Source: CAYLLN01 sp033762315
Lineage (GTDB): Bacteria > Planctomycetota > Planctomycetia > Pirellulales > Pirellulaceae
Direction of reading: 5' to 3'
Assembly: GCA_033762315.1 (NCBI GenBank)
Contig: JANRLS010000080.1
Location: forward strand, 13,819-77,818
Length of the DNA: 64,000 bases
The translations under genes and the position numbers were made by a program. Below are positions 17,777 to 24,652 of this stretch, piece by piece; within the stretch, counting starts at the first letter, position 1; every line of letters begins with the position of its first letter. A model generated the notes under the pieces. The model ran no database searches. It was not told where the DNA came from and worked only from the letters and a program-made list of their open reading frames with translations.

Positions 17777-18844
17777 ATGACCACCACCTTGCTTGTTGCC
17801 GCCCTCGTGGCCTTCCATTCCGCTGGCCCGATCACCACGGTCGCCGGCACCGGCAAGCCGGCGGATGGAGGCGATAGCGGCCCGGCTTTGCAAACCAATA
17901 TCGGCGATCCGTTTGGGGTCGAAATCGGTCCCGACGGATCGCTCTACATCTGCGAGGTCCGCAATCATCGTGTCCGCCGCCTGGACGAAGCGACCGGCCG
18001 ACTCACCACCGTCGCCGGCAGCGGGCAAGTGGGCTATGCCGGCGATGGGGGCTCCGCCACGGCCGCCAAGCTGAACGAGCCGTATGAAGTGCGGTTCGAT
18101 AAGGCCGGGAACATGCTGTTCGTCGAAATGAAGAACCACCTCGTGCGCAAGGTGGATGCCAATACCGGCACGATCAGCACCATTGCCGGCACGGGGAAGG
18201 CGGGCTTCGGCGGCGACGATGGCCCCGCCACTGCCGCCCAGCTTTCGATTCCGCACAGCATCGCCCTCGATGCCGCCGATAACCTGTACATCGCCGACAT
18301 CGGCAACCACCGCATTCGCAAGGTCGATGCCAAGACGGGGATCATCACCACCATCGCCGGCACCGGCGAGAAGCGGCCCCCCGTAGCCGGCCCCGCCGCT
18401 GGCAAGCCGATGGTCGGCCCGCGGGCCCTCTTCATTCAAGACGGCGTGCTGTGGATCGCCCTCCGCGAGGGGCACAGTGTCTGGAAAATGCCGCTGGCGA
18501 GCGGCGTGCTGTCGCATGTCGCTGGCACTGGCAAGAAGGGATTCACCGGCGATGGTGGCCCGGCAGCGGAAGCGACCTTCGATGGCCCCAAGGGAATCGT
18601 CGTCACGCGGGATGGCGGCGCGGTGCTGGTCGTCGATACCGAGAACCACGCCATCCGCAAAATCGACCTCGCCAGCGGCAAGATCAGCACGGTCGCCGGC
18701 AAAGGACCCAAGTTTGCCGGCGGCGACGGCGACGGCGGGCCCGCCACCGAGGCCACGCTCAACCGCCCCCACGGCATCTGCGTCGGCCCGAAAGACGAAG
18801 TGTATATCGGCGACACGCTCACGCATCGCGTCCGGAAGTTTTGA
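17777..18844 (+). CDS. Exported NHL-repeat beta-propeller protein
   Basis: A 355-residue protein with a short N-terminal hydrophobic signal and NHL repeats that should fold as a six-bladed propeller. Each blade repeats the theme DNLYIADIGNHRIRKVD followed by a TIAGTGKAGFGGDDGPA-like turn; about five to six copies run from residue 20 to the end, the fourth blade being the most diverged. NHL propellers mediate protein or carbohydrate binding and sometimes hydrolysis; the ligand is not predictable. It stands alone after the repeat island and is convergent with the cupin gene, which ends 15 bases away. Confidence 0.85.
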   Translation: MTTTLLVAALVAFHSAGPITTVAGTGKPADGGDSGPALQTNIGDPFGVEIGPDGSLYICEVRNHRVRRLDEATGRLTTVAGSGQVGYAGDGGSATAAKLNEPYEVRFDKAGNMLFVEMKNHLVRKVDANTGTISTIAGTGKAGFGGDDGPATAAQLSIPHSIALDAADNLYIADIGNHRIRKVDAKTGIITTIAGTGEKRPPVAGPAAGKPMVGPRALFIQDGVLWIALREGHSVWKMPLASGVLSHVAGTGKKGFTGDGGPAAEATFDGPKGIVVTRDGGAVLVVDTENHAIRKIDLASGKISTVAGKGPKFAGGDGDGGPATEATLNRPHGICVGPKDEVYIGDTLTHRVRKF

Positions 18845-18859
18845 GTCGCACCGCCGCCA

Positions 18860-19306
18860 TTATCCCAACACAAACTCAATCCCATGCTTCTGGCCGATGG
18901 CGACCAGCTGCGCAATGTCCGGCGGCTTGTCGGGGGGAACCTGCGAGAAATCGGCGACAAAATGCTCGAAGCCGGCGGGCCGGCACAAAATCAGCAGCTT
19001 CCCCTCGGAGGGGCCCACGTTGCGAAAAAAATGCGGCGTTCCTAGGGGCGCGGTGAGCAAATCGCCCGGGCCTGCGGCAATCGTTTGCTCGCCGACGTGA
19101 AACTCGAATTGCCCCGCGAGGATGTAGAACGTTTCATCCTCGCGATGATGCCTGTGCGGCGGCGGACCGGCACCCGGCGGCGTGATCGTTTCAAGCAGCG
19201 TGTAGGCGCCGTTCATATCGGCGCCGACGACCTTTAGCGTCACGATGTCGCCGCCAAGCAGGCGATAGGTGGCTCCCTGGCCGGCAGCGACGCGAGGCGA
19301 TGTCAT
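18860..19306 (-). CDS. Cupin-domain protein
   Basis: A 148-residue single-domain cupin. Cupin motif 1 is visible as PPPHRHHREDETFYILAGQFEF (metal ligands H, H, E) and motif 2 as GDLLTAPLGTPHFFRN. The ATG at 19306 is preceded by an AGGAAA site. Small cupins of this kind bind a divalent metal and act as dioxygenases, isomerases or sensors; none can be assigned. It lies 29 bases downstream of the Fae homologue on the same strand, so they may be co-transcribed. Confidence 0.88.
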   Translation of the reverse strand: MTSPRVAAGQGATYRLLGGDIVTLKVVGADMNGAYTLLETITPPGAGPPPHRHHREDETFYILAGQFEFHVGEQTIAAGPGDLLTAPLGTPHFFRNVGPSEGKLLILCRPAGFEHFVADFSQVPPDKPPDIAQLVAIGQKHGIEFVLG

Positions 19307-19335
19307 GGCGAGTTTCCTGAAGCAAGAGTGGGCGT

Positions 19336-19914
19336 TTAGGCTAGCTTCCCATCCACGGCCAGCTGGTGGAAGTAGTGCGGCACCTGATCCTGATTTTCGA
19401 GCAGCCAATCGATGGTCGGCTCGCCGCACATCGCTTTGTGGATCGCCTTGGTGGTCGCTTCGCGATTGGTCTGAAAGAGGAGCTTGTAGTCCACATCGGT
19501 CGCCTCGACGATGCTGGGATCGAGCCAAACCGAAATGATGATGCCCAGCTCGTCGGCCCGCCGCTTGGGAATGTCGCCGGCCCGGACCGCATCGAGCACG
19601 CCGTGGGCGACGGCCGCCTGCACCGTCCCCATGAGGATATTCGTGTACTTGCTGCTCTTCACCGTCACCTTGCTGACCATCAGTGTCGTCGGCCGCACCT
19701 GCACGTCGCTATTCAGAATCGCGAACACCTTGGTGTGCCCCTTCACCTGGTCACCAATCAGGTTGGCGATGGCGTGCCCCACCGGGCCGTCGAGCGCCCC
19801 GATCACCACCTCCGGCTCGGCCGCCGACCAGGCGGGCTCCCCCTCGACGAGCGCCTCGCCGGTGCGGAGGATGATCTTTTTGCTGGTTTTCAGCTTGGTT
19901 TTCTTTTTTCCCAC
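19336..19914 (-). CDS. Formaldehyde-activating enzyme homologue
   Basis: A 192-residue homologue of Fae, which condenses formaldehyde with tetrahydromethanopterin. Family blocks are clear: TGEALVEGE, VVIGALDGPVGHAIANLI, the GHTKVFAIL strand, RPTTLMVSKVTVKS, and VQAAVAHGVLDAV. In my remembered alignment with Methylobacterium Fae, the catalytic histidine (His17, in VAHIDL) corresponds to Glu in AAEPEVVIG, so the canonical reaction may be lost and this is probably a Fae2/Fae3-like paralogue. The N-terminus is Lys-rich. The start is GTG 19914 with GAGGA six bases upstream. It is divergent from the HD gene, with only 27 bases between the starts. Confidence 0.85.
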   Translation of the reverse strand: MGKKKTKLKTSKKIILRTGEALVEGEPAWSAAEPEVVIGALDGPVGHAIANLIGDQVKGHTKVFAILNSDVQVRPTTLMVSKVTVKSSKYTNILMGTVQAAVAHGVLDAVRAGDIPKRRADELGIIISVWLDPSIVEATDVDYKLLFQTNREATTKAIHKAMCGEPTIDWLLENQDQVPHYFHQLAVDGKLA

Positions 19915-19941
19915 GGCAATTCCTCACGTTGAAAAGCGACG

Positions 19942-20595
19942 ATGAACGAGCAGCACATCCTACAACAAACGGCCGCGCACGTCCGCAGCCTGCTGGCGGG
20001 CGATAGCGCGGGGCACGATTGGTTCCACATCGAGCGTGTCCGCCGGACGGCGCTCGCCATCGGCCGCGAGGAAGGGGCCGATCTGTTCGTGGTCGAGCTG
20101 GCCGCGCTGCTGCACGACGTGGCCGACTGGAAGTTCGCCGGCGGCGACCACACCGCTGGCCCGCGGGCCGCGCGCGATTGGCTGGCGAACCTGTCCGTCC
20201 CCGCCGCGACGAGCGAGCATGTCGCCGCGATCATTGCCGGGCTGTCGTTCAAGGGGGCCGGCGTGCCGACGCCGATGCCGACGCTGGAAGGGCGCGTCGT
20301 CCAAGATGCCGACCGGCTCGACGCGCTCGGTGCCGTCGGCATTGCCCGGGCTTTTGCTTATGGCGGCAGTCGCGGCCGGGCGATGCACGATCCGGCGATC
20401 CCGCCCCAGACGCACGCTTCGTTCGAGGCCTACAAAAAGAACGCCGGCCCCACGCTCAACCACTTTTACGAGAAGCTGCTGCTCCTATCCGACCGGATGA
20501 ACACCCCCACCGGCCGCCGCCTTGCCGCCGCGCGGCATCGCTACCTGGAGCAGTTTCTGGAGCAGTTTTTGGCGGAGTGGGAGGGAACGCGATAG
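19942..20595 (+). CDS. HD-domain phosphohydrolase (YedJ-like)
   Basis: A 217-residue HD-superfamily metal-dependent phosphohydrolase. The fold's residues are H25 in GHDWFHIERV, the HD pair in LLHDVADW (residues 58-59) and the second acidic pair in QDADRLDALG. The set GHDxxH...HD...DADRLDALGA is typical of YedJ-like proteins, whose substrates are probably nucleotides or small phosphates. The C-terminus repeats EQFLEQFLAEW. Its start lies 27 bases from the divergent Fae homologue, so a shared control region is likely. Confidence 0.85.
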   Translation: MNEQHILQQTAAHVRSLLAGDSAGHDWFHIERVRRTALAIGREEGADLFVVELAALLHDVADWKFAGGDHTAGPRAARDWLANLSVPAATSEHVAAIIAGLSFKGAGVPTPMPTLEGRVVQDADRLDALGAVGIARAFAYGGSRGRAMHDPAIPPQTHASFEAYKKNAGPTLNHFYEKLLLLSDRMNTPTGRRLAAARHRYLEQFLEQFLAEWEGTR

Positions 20596-21382
20596 GTGCC
20601 GCTTACTCCGAGGAGATAGCGCAGTCCTTCTCGCGACGAAGCAGTGTGGTTAATCACACTTTGCCCCTTCAGAGAACAGAGAGTGTCAAATGCCCAAACT
20701 GGAGCTGACAGCTCAGAACATTTGAAGGTGTTCGGCACTCGCCCCTTGAATTCGCGGCCACGAGAAATCGCAACGCGTCGCAAAAGCTCCGCAGACCGCA
20801 AAGTTTGACTATTGGACAGCCCCCCCCAGACAGACTAGCGAAGCGCAACGGGGGGAGCAACCGTCAACCGCATTCCGCCGGCGGCCCGGCAAACCTTGCC
20901 GGTTGGAGGCGACGGCGCGGCCCCCGGCGCGCCTTCTCCGGCCGGTTTTCCGGCAAGGTTTCGCTACCTTCCGCGACGGGCAATCTTTGCGCGACAGTTG
21001 CCGTAAACCACTGCCAGAAAATTGTTTGCGTCGGTTCAAGCAGGCTGTTTTGTAGCGTCGATACGGTAGGTGTCGCGGAAGGCTTCGCCCACCCCATGAT
21101 GGGCGGCGGCGGGGCCCGAGACTCAGCGGTCGGCCCAAGATGGGATCAGCCGCCGGGCCTGGCGACACATACCGTGCGGGGCAGCAACCCTACCTTCCCG
21201 CACACCCTGGCCTACCCCCAATCGCACACCCCGAATGATCCGCCGGCAATCGGATTGCCGAGCGGGTCGGTCCAACGCGGCACAATGGTCACGCTACCCG
21301 CGCGGCACTTGGGCCACGTATCCGGCCGGACCGGGACTTGCGCCAGTTCGATGGTTCCATCGTGTTTAGGAGACGTCGCCCA
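20596..21382. other. Long gap without a recognisable gene
   Basis: About 790 bases between the HD gene and the Cys-rich gene. Open frames on both strands lack protein-like composition. I see a small hairpin (AGTGTG/CACACT, near 20640-20658), an AT-richer first third, and a GC-rich second third with GCCGG/CCGGC words. The last 25 bases hold a good ribosome-binding site (AGGAGA at 21368-21373) for the next gene. No tRNA or known RNA motif was seen. Confidence 0.6.
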
Positions 21383-22219
21383 ATGAAATGGACCTCCCTG
21401 CTTGGATCGTTGGTACTCGGCTTCGCCGCTTGTACCCAAGGTTACAGCTTCGAGCTGCTTGACCTGATGCTCGGCTCGAGCGGCTGCGGTTGCGAAACCA
21501 GCTGCTGCGAAACGAGCTGCTGCAAATCGCGTTGCCACCGCAATCGCTGCTGCAAGCCCGCTTGCGACAGCTGCGGTACCCCGGCCTGCGCGGCCGCGGC
21601 CCCCACCTGCGTCGCCGCGGCCCCGAGCTGCGTCGCCGCCGCCCCCACCTGTGCCGCCGCTCCGACCTGCGCCGCCGCTCCCGCTTGCGGTTGCGACGCT
21701 GGCAAGTCGGCCTGCGGTTGCGACAACGGCTGCAAATCGGCTTGTGGCTCGTGCTGCAAGAAGAGCTGCGGTCTGTTCGGTGGTCACTGCCGTTCGTCTT
21801 GCAACAGCTGCAATAGCTGCAGCAAGTCCGCCTGCGACTGCGCCGCCCCGGCTCCGAGCTGCGGCTGCGATAACGGTTGCAAGTCGAGCTGCGGCTCGTG
21901 CTGCAAGAAGAGCTGCCTGCTCGACCGCATCTTCTCTTGCTGCCACAACAAGTGCTGCAAGCCCGCCTGCAACAGCTGCTCGGCTCCGGCCTGTGCGGCC
22001 GCTGCCCCGACCTGCGGCTGTGCGGCTCCTGCTCCGGCTCCCGCCCCCACCTGCGCCGCCGCCCCGGTTTGCGGTTGCGATGCCGGTGGTGCGAAGACCG
22101 AAGCTCCGACCGCTGGTGGCGAAGTGGCTCCCATGCCGCCGGCCCCGGTTGTCGATCCTTCGGCCTTCATTCCGACTCAGCGTCGGGTCGTTCACGCCAG
22201 CACCAGCCTGGTTCGCTAG
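21383..22219 (+). CDS. Exported cysteine-rich repeat protein
   Basis: A 278-residue protein with about 51 cysteines (18 per cent). The N-terminus MKWTSLLGSLVLGFAACTQG is a signal peptide, possibly with a lipobox-like AAC. The body alternates Cys-rich modules (CGCDNGCKSACGSCCKKSC occurs twice with small changes) with Ala-Pro-Thr-Cys repeats (AAAPTC). The last 45 residues lack cysteine and are Pro-rich. The ATG at 21383 has AGGAGA nine bases upstream. The protein could be a disulfide-linked envelope component or a metal binder; both are inference. A hairpin with a T-rich tail follows the gene. Confidence 0.75.
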   Translation: MKWTSLLGSLVLGFAACTQGYSFELLDLMLGSSGCGCETSCCETSCCKSRCHRNRCCKPACDSCGTPACAAAAPTCVAAAPSCVAAAPTCAAAPTCAAAPACGCDAGKSACGCDNGCKSACGSCCKKSCGLFGGHCRSSCNSCNSCSKSACDCAAPAPSCGCDNGCKSSCGSCCKKSCLLDRIFSCCHNKCCKPACNSCSAPACAAAAPTCGCAAPAPAPAPTCAAAPVCGCDAGGAKTEAPTAGGEVAPMPPAPVVDPSAFIPTQRRVVHASTSLVR

Positions 22220-22252
22220 GCTAAGCGTTGGCTAAGAGACTGCGACTAACAC

Positions 22253-22288
22253 GCGGCCTGGCCGGGCTTCACCGCTCGACCAGGCCGC
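22253..22288 (+). terminator. Possible terminator after the Cys-rich gene
   Basis: Arms GCGGCCTGG (22253-22261) and CCAGGCCGC (22280-22288) pair perfectly around an 18-base loop, and a T-rich tract (TGTTCGTTTCTT) follows. It lies 34 bases after the stop codon. The long loop and interrupted T-tract lower confidence. Confidence 0.5.
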
Positions 22289-22389
22289 TGTTCGTTTCTT
22301 GACGATCCCGCGCCTGGCCCAAGTTGCGAGGTCCCGACTTCGCAGTCACAATGCAAGGGTCGTCCACTCTCGCCCAGGCACCGCGACTC

Positions 22390-23190
22390 ATGGCCAATCG
22401 CCCCAGTCGGATTACCGTTCCCGAATTTAGCGCGCTCAAGCGGGCCGGCCGAAAAATCGCGATGCTCACCGCTTACGACTATCCCACGGCGGCTTTGCTC
22501 GACGAGGCGGGGATCGACGCCATCCTCGTCGGCGATAGCATGTCGATGGTCGTCCAGGGGCACGAAACCACGCTCCCGGTCACTCTCGACGAGATGATCT
22601 ACCATGCCGAAATGGTCGGCCGGGCGGTCGAGCACGCGCTGGTGATCGTCGATCTGCCGTTTCCCACGAACCACCTCGGCGTTCACCGCGCGATTGAAAA
22701 CGCCGGCCGCATCCTCAAAGAGACCCGCTGCCAGGCGGTCAAGCTCGAAGGGGGTGCCGACCAGGCGGGGGTCATCGCGGGGCTCGTCAGCGCCGGCATC
22801 CCCGTCATGGCGCATGTGGGGCTGCGGCCGCAAAGCGTGCACCAAATGGGGGGCTACCGCGTGCAGCGCGATGCCGAGAAGCTCCATGCCGACGCCCAGG
22901 CCGCCCAGTCGGCGGGGGCCTTTGCCATCGTGCTAGAGTGCATTCCGCCCGCCATCGCCGCCGAAATCTCGGCTACCCTCGCCATTCCCACCATCGGCAT
23001 CGGGGCGGGAGCGGGGTGCGATGGCCAGGTGCTGGTGATCAACGACCTGCTCGGCCTGACCACGGGCTATGTGCCCAAGTTCGTCAAGCAATATGCCGAC
23101 GTCAAGTCGCTCATCCAGCAGGCGGCCCGGCAATATCGCGACGAAGTCCGCGGCGGGCAGTTTCCCGGCCCCGAGCAAACCTTTAAATAG
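22390..23190 (+). CDS. panB: 3-methyl-2-oxobutanoate hydroxymethyltransferase
   Basis: PanB, the first enzyme of pantothenate synthesis, transfers a one-carbon unit from methylene-tetrahydrofolate to alpha-ketoisovalerate. With the ATG at 22390 it has 266 residues, the family's normal size; in-frame starts at 22324 or 22351 would add 13-22 residues without family similarity. Motifs: LTAYDYPTAALLDEAG, VGDSMSMVVQGHETTLPVTLDEM in outline, VKLEGG, AHVGLRPQS and GIGAGAGCDGQVLVINDLLG. Its stop abuts the stop of the convergent DinB-like gene with no base between. Confidence 0.96.
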   Translation: MANRPSRITVPEFSALKRAGRKIAMLTAYDYPTAALLDEAGIDAILVGDSMSMVVQGHETTLPVTLDEMIYHAEMVGRAVEHALVIVDLPFPTNHLGVHRAIENAGRILKETRCQAVKLEGGADQAGVIAGLVSAGIPVMAHVGLRPQSVHQMGGYRVQRDAEKLHADAQAAQSAGAFAIVLECIPPAIAAEISATLAIPTIGIGAGAGCDGQVLVINDLLGLTTGYVPKFVKQYADVKSLIQQAARQYRDEVRGGQFPGPEQTFK

Positions 23191-23682
23191 CTAGATCAGC
23201 ACCGGCTTCCCCAGTTTGCGGCGCACAACGGCGATCTGCCCAGCATGCATCATCGGATGCGTGCCGATCAAAACGAGCATCTGACCGACGGTCGGAAACA
23301 TCTGCCGAAACCGCTCCGGCCCTGGCTCATCGAGCCGAGCCTCGGGAAGCGCGGCCAGGGCGGCGAGCGTCGCGGCCCGCACCTTCGCGAACAGGTCGAG
23401 ATACTCTTGCTTCGTGTGAAACTGGCCGGCATCGTCGCTGCCGGCTTTGTCTTTCGCGTGCTTCTCGGCAAAGCCCGCGGGCAACTGTGCCCCCGCGCCG
23501 GGACAAACGTCATTGAGGAGCGCCACTTCGGCCGCGATGAGGTGCCCCAGTTGCCAAGCCGTGTGATTGCATCCCGGCCCTGGCCGGACCATGAGGTCCG
23601 CATCGGAAAGATCGCTGAGATAGGTATTGAACACCATCAGGCTCATGTCCATCGACGCCTGGATCGCTTGCTTGCTGTTCAT
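23191..23682 (-). CDS. DinB-like four-helix protein
   Basis: A 163-residue protein of the DinB/YfiT four-helix-bundle type, a superfamily of metal-dependent transferases and related proteins. The three potential metal-ligand histidines are visible in NHTAWQLGHL, in LIGTHPMMHAG and two turns later in the same helix. The GHLIAAEV block is typical. The function is not predictable; bacillithiol or mycothiol transferases are among relatives. The gene is convergent and directly abutting panB. Confidence 0.75.
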   Translation of the reverse strand: MNSKQAIQASMDMSLMVFNTYLSDLSDADLMVRPGPGCNHTAWQLGHLIAAEVALLNDVCPGAGAQLPAGFAEKHAKDKAGSDDAGQFHTKQEYLDLFAKVRAATLAALAALPEARLDEPGPERFRQMFPTVGQMLVLIGTHPMMHAGQIAVVRRKLGKPVLI

Positions 23683-23854
23683 ATTTTTTCACTGGGAAAA
23701 GGGTGAGGCTTGATGCGCACGTATTGTATCTGGTTGTCAATCACAGCGGGAATTCGGGACACAGGGTGTCTAGCGCTGTCGCCTATTGAAGACGCCGCGC
23801 GGCTGTGTCATATTCGCTTTCCTCATCATTTCTTCATGGGCGACGGGTGCGACG

Positions 23855-24583
23855 ATGCGGGTCTGGCCGGCCATTGATCTTCGCGGCGGCAAGTGCGTTC
23901 GCCTGCAACAGGGCGACTACAGCCGCGAAACGGTCTTTGGCGACGACCCCGCCGCGATGGCCCGCCAGTGGGTCGGCCAAGGGGCCAGGTGCCTGCACCT
24001 CGTTGATCTCGACGGAGCTCGCGACGGCAGCACGGCCAATTTCGCCGCGGTGCAGGCGATTGTCTCGGCGGTCGATGTCCCGTGCGAGCTCGGCGGCGGC
24101 ATTCGAGACGAAGAGGTCATCGGTCGCTACCTGGAACTGGGACTCGCGCAGCTCGTCGTCGGCACCAAGGCCCTGAAGGAGCCGGAGTGGTTTCGCCGTA
24201 TGTGTCGCCAGTTTCCGGGCAAATTGGCGCTCGGCATCGATGCCAAGAATGGCCTCGTCGCCACCGACGGCTGGCTCGAAACCAGCAGCACCCCCGCCAC
24301 CGACCTGGCGCGCGATTTCGCCCGCGAGCCGCTGGCGGCGATCATTTATACCGACATCGCCAAGGACGGCATGCTGGCCGGGCCAAACTTCGCCGCGATG
24401 GCCGAGATGAACGGGGCGGTCGAGATCGACGTGATCGCCTCCGGCGGCGTCACCACGGCGAGCGATGTGCGGCAACTGGCGGCGATTGGCCTGGCGGGGT
24501 GCATTGTCGGCCGGGCGATTTATGAAGGAAGCCTCTTGCTGGCCGACGCCCTGGCGGCGGCCGAGGAGGTTTCTCGGACCTAG
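23855..24583 (+). CDS. hisA: ProFAR isomerase, histidine biosynthesis
   Basis: A 242-residue TIM barrel that fits HisA, which isomerises ProFAR to PRFAR. The first strand is MRVWPAIDLRGGKCVRLQQGDY with the catalytic Asp; the second catalytic acid lies in LGIDAKNGLVATDGW; phosphate loops appear as ELGGGIR and ASGGVTT. The Trp-containing motif and length match HisA and not HisF. The ATG at 23855 is chosen because the 23 residues upstream are not family-like. No other his genes are adjacent, so the pathway is dispersed here. Confidence 0.93.
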   Translation: MRVWPAIDLRGGKCVRLQQGDYSRETVFGDDPAAMARQWVGQGARCLHLVDLDGARDGSTANFAAVQAIVSAVDVPCELGGGIRDEEVIGRYLELGLAQLVVGTKALKEPEWFRRMCRQFPGKLALGIDAKNGLVATDGWLETSSTPATDLARDFAREPLAAIIYTDIAKDGMLAGPNFAAMAEMNGAVEIDVIASGGVTTASDVRQLAAIGLAGCIVGRAIYEGSLLLADALAAAEEVSRT

Positions 24584-24652
24584 CGACAAGCGGCTTGCTT
24601 GTCGCCTTCTCAAGCAACGGTTTCACACACCTCTTCGCGAAGGGCAACGGGC

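Noticed and set aside
17409..17877. Overlapping rightward frames of 123-136 codons before the NHL gene
   Set aside because: Low-complexity Arg/Pro composition, no ribosome-binding site, and overlap with the NHL start.
21442..22195. Ala/Arg- and Gln-rich frames on the minus strand opposite the Cys-rich gene
   Set aside because: They are complements of the repeated Cys/Ala codons and have no independent support.
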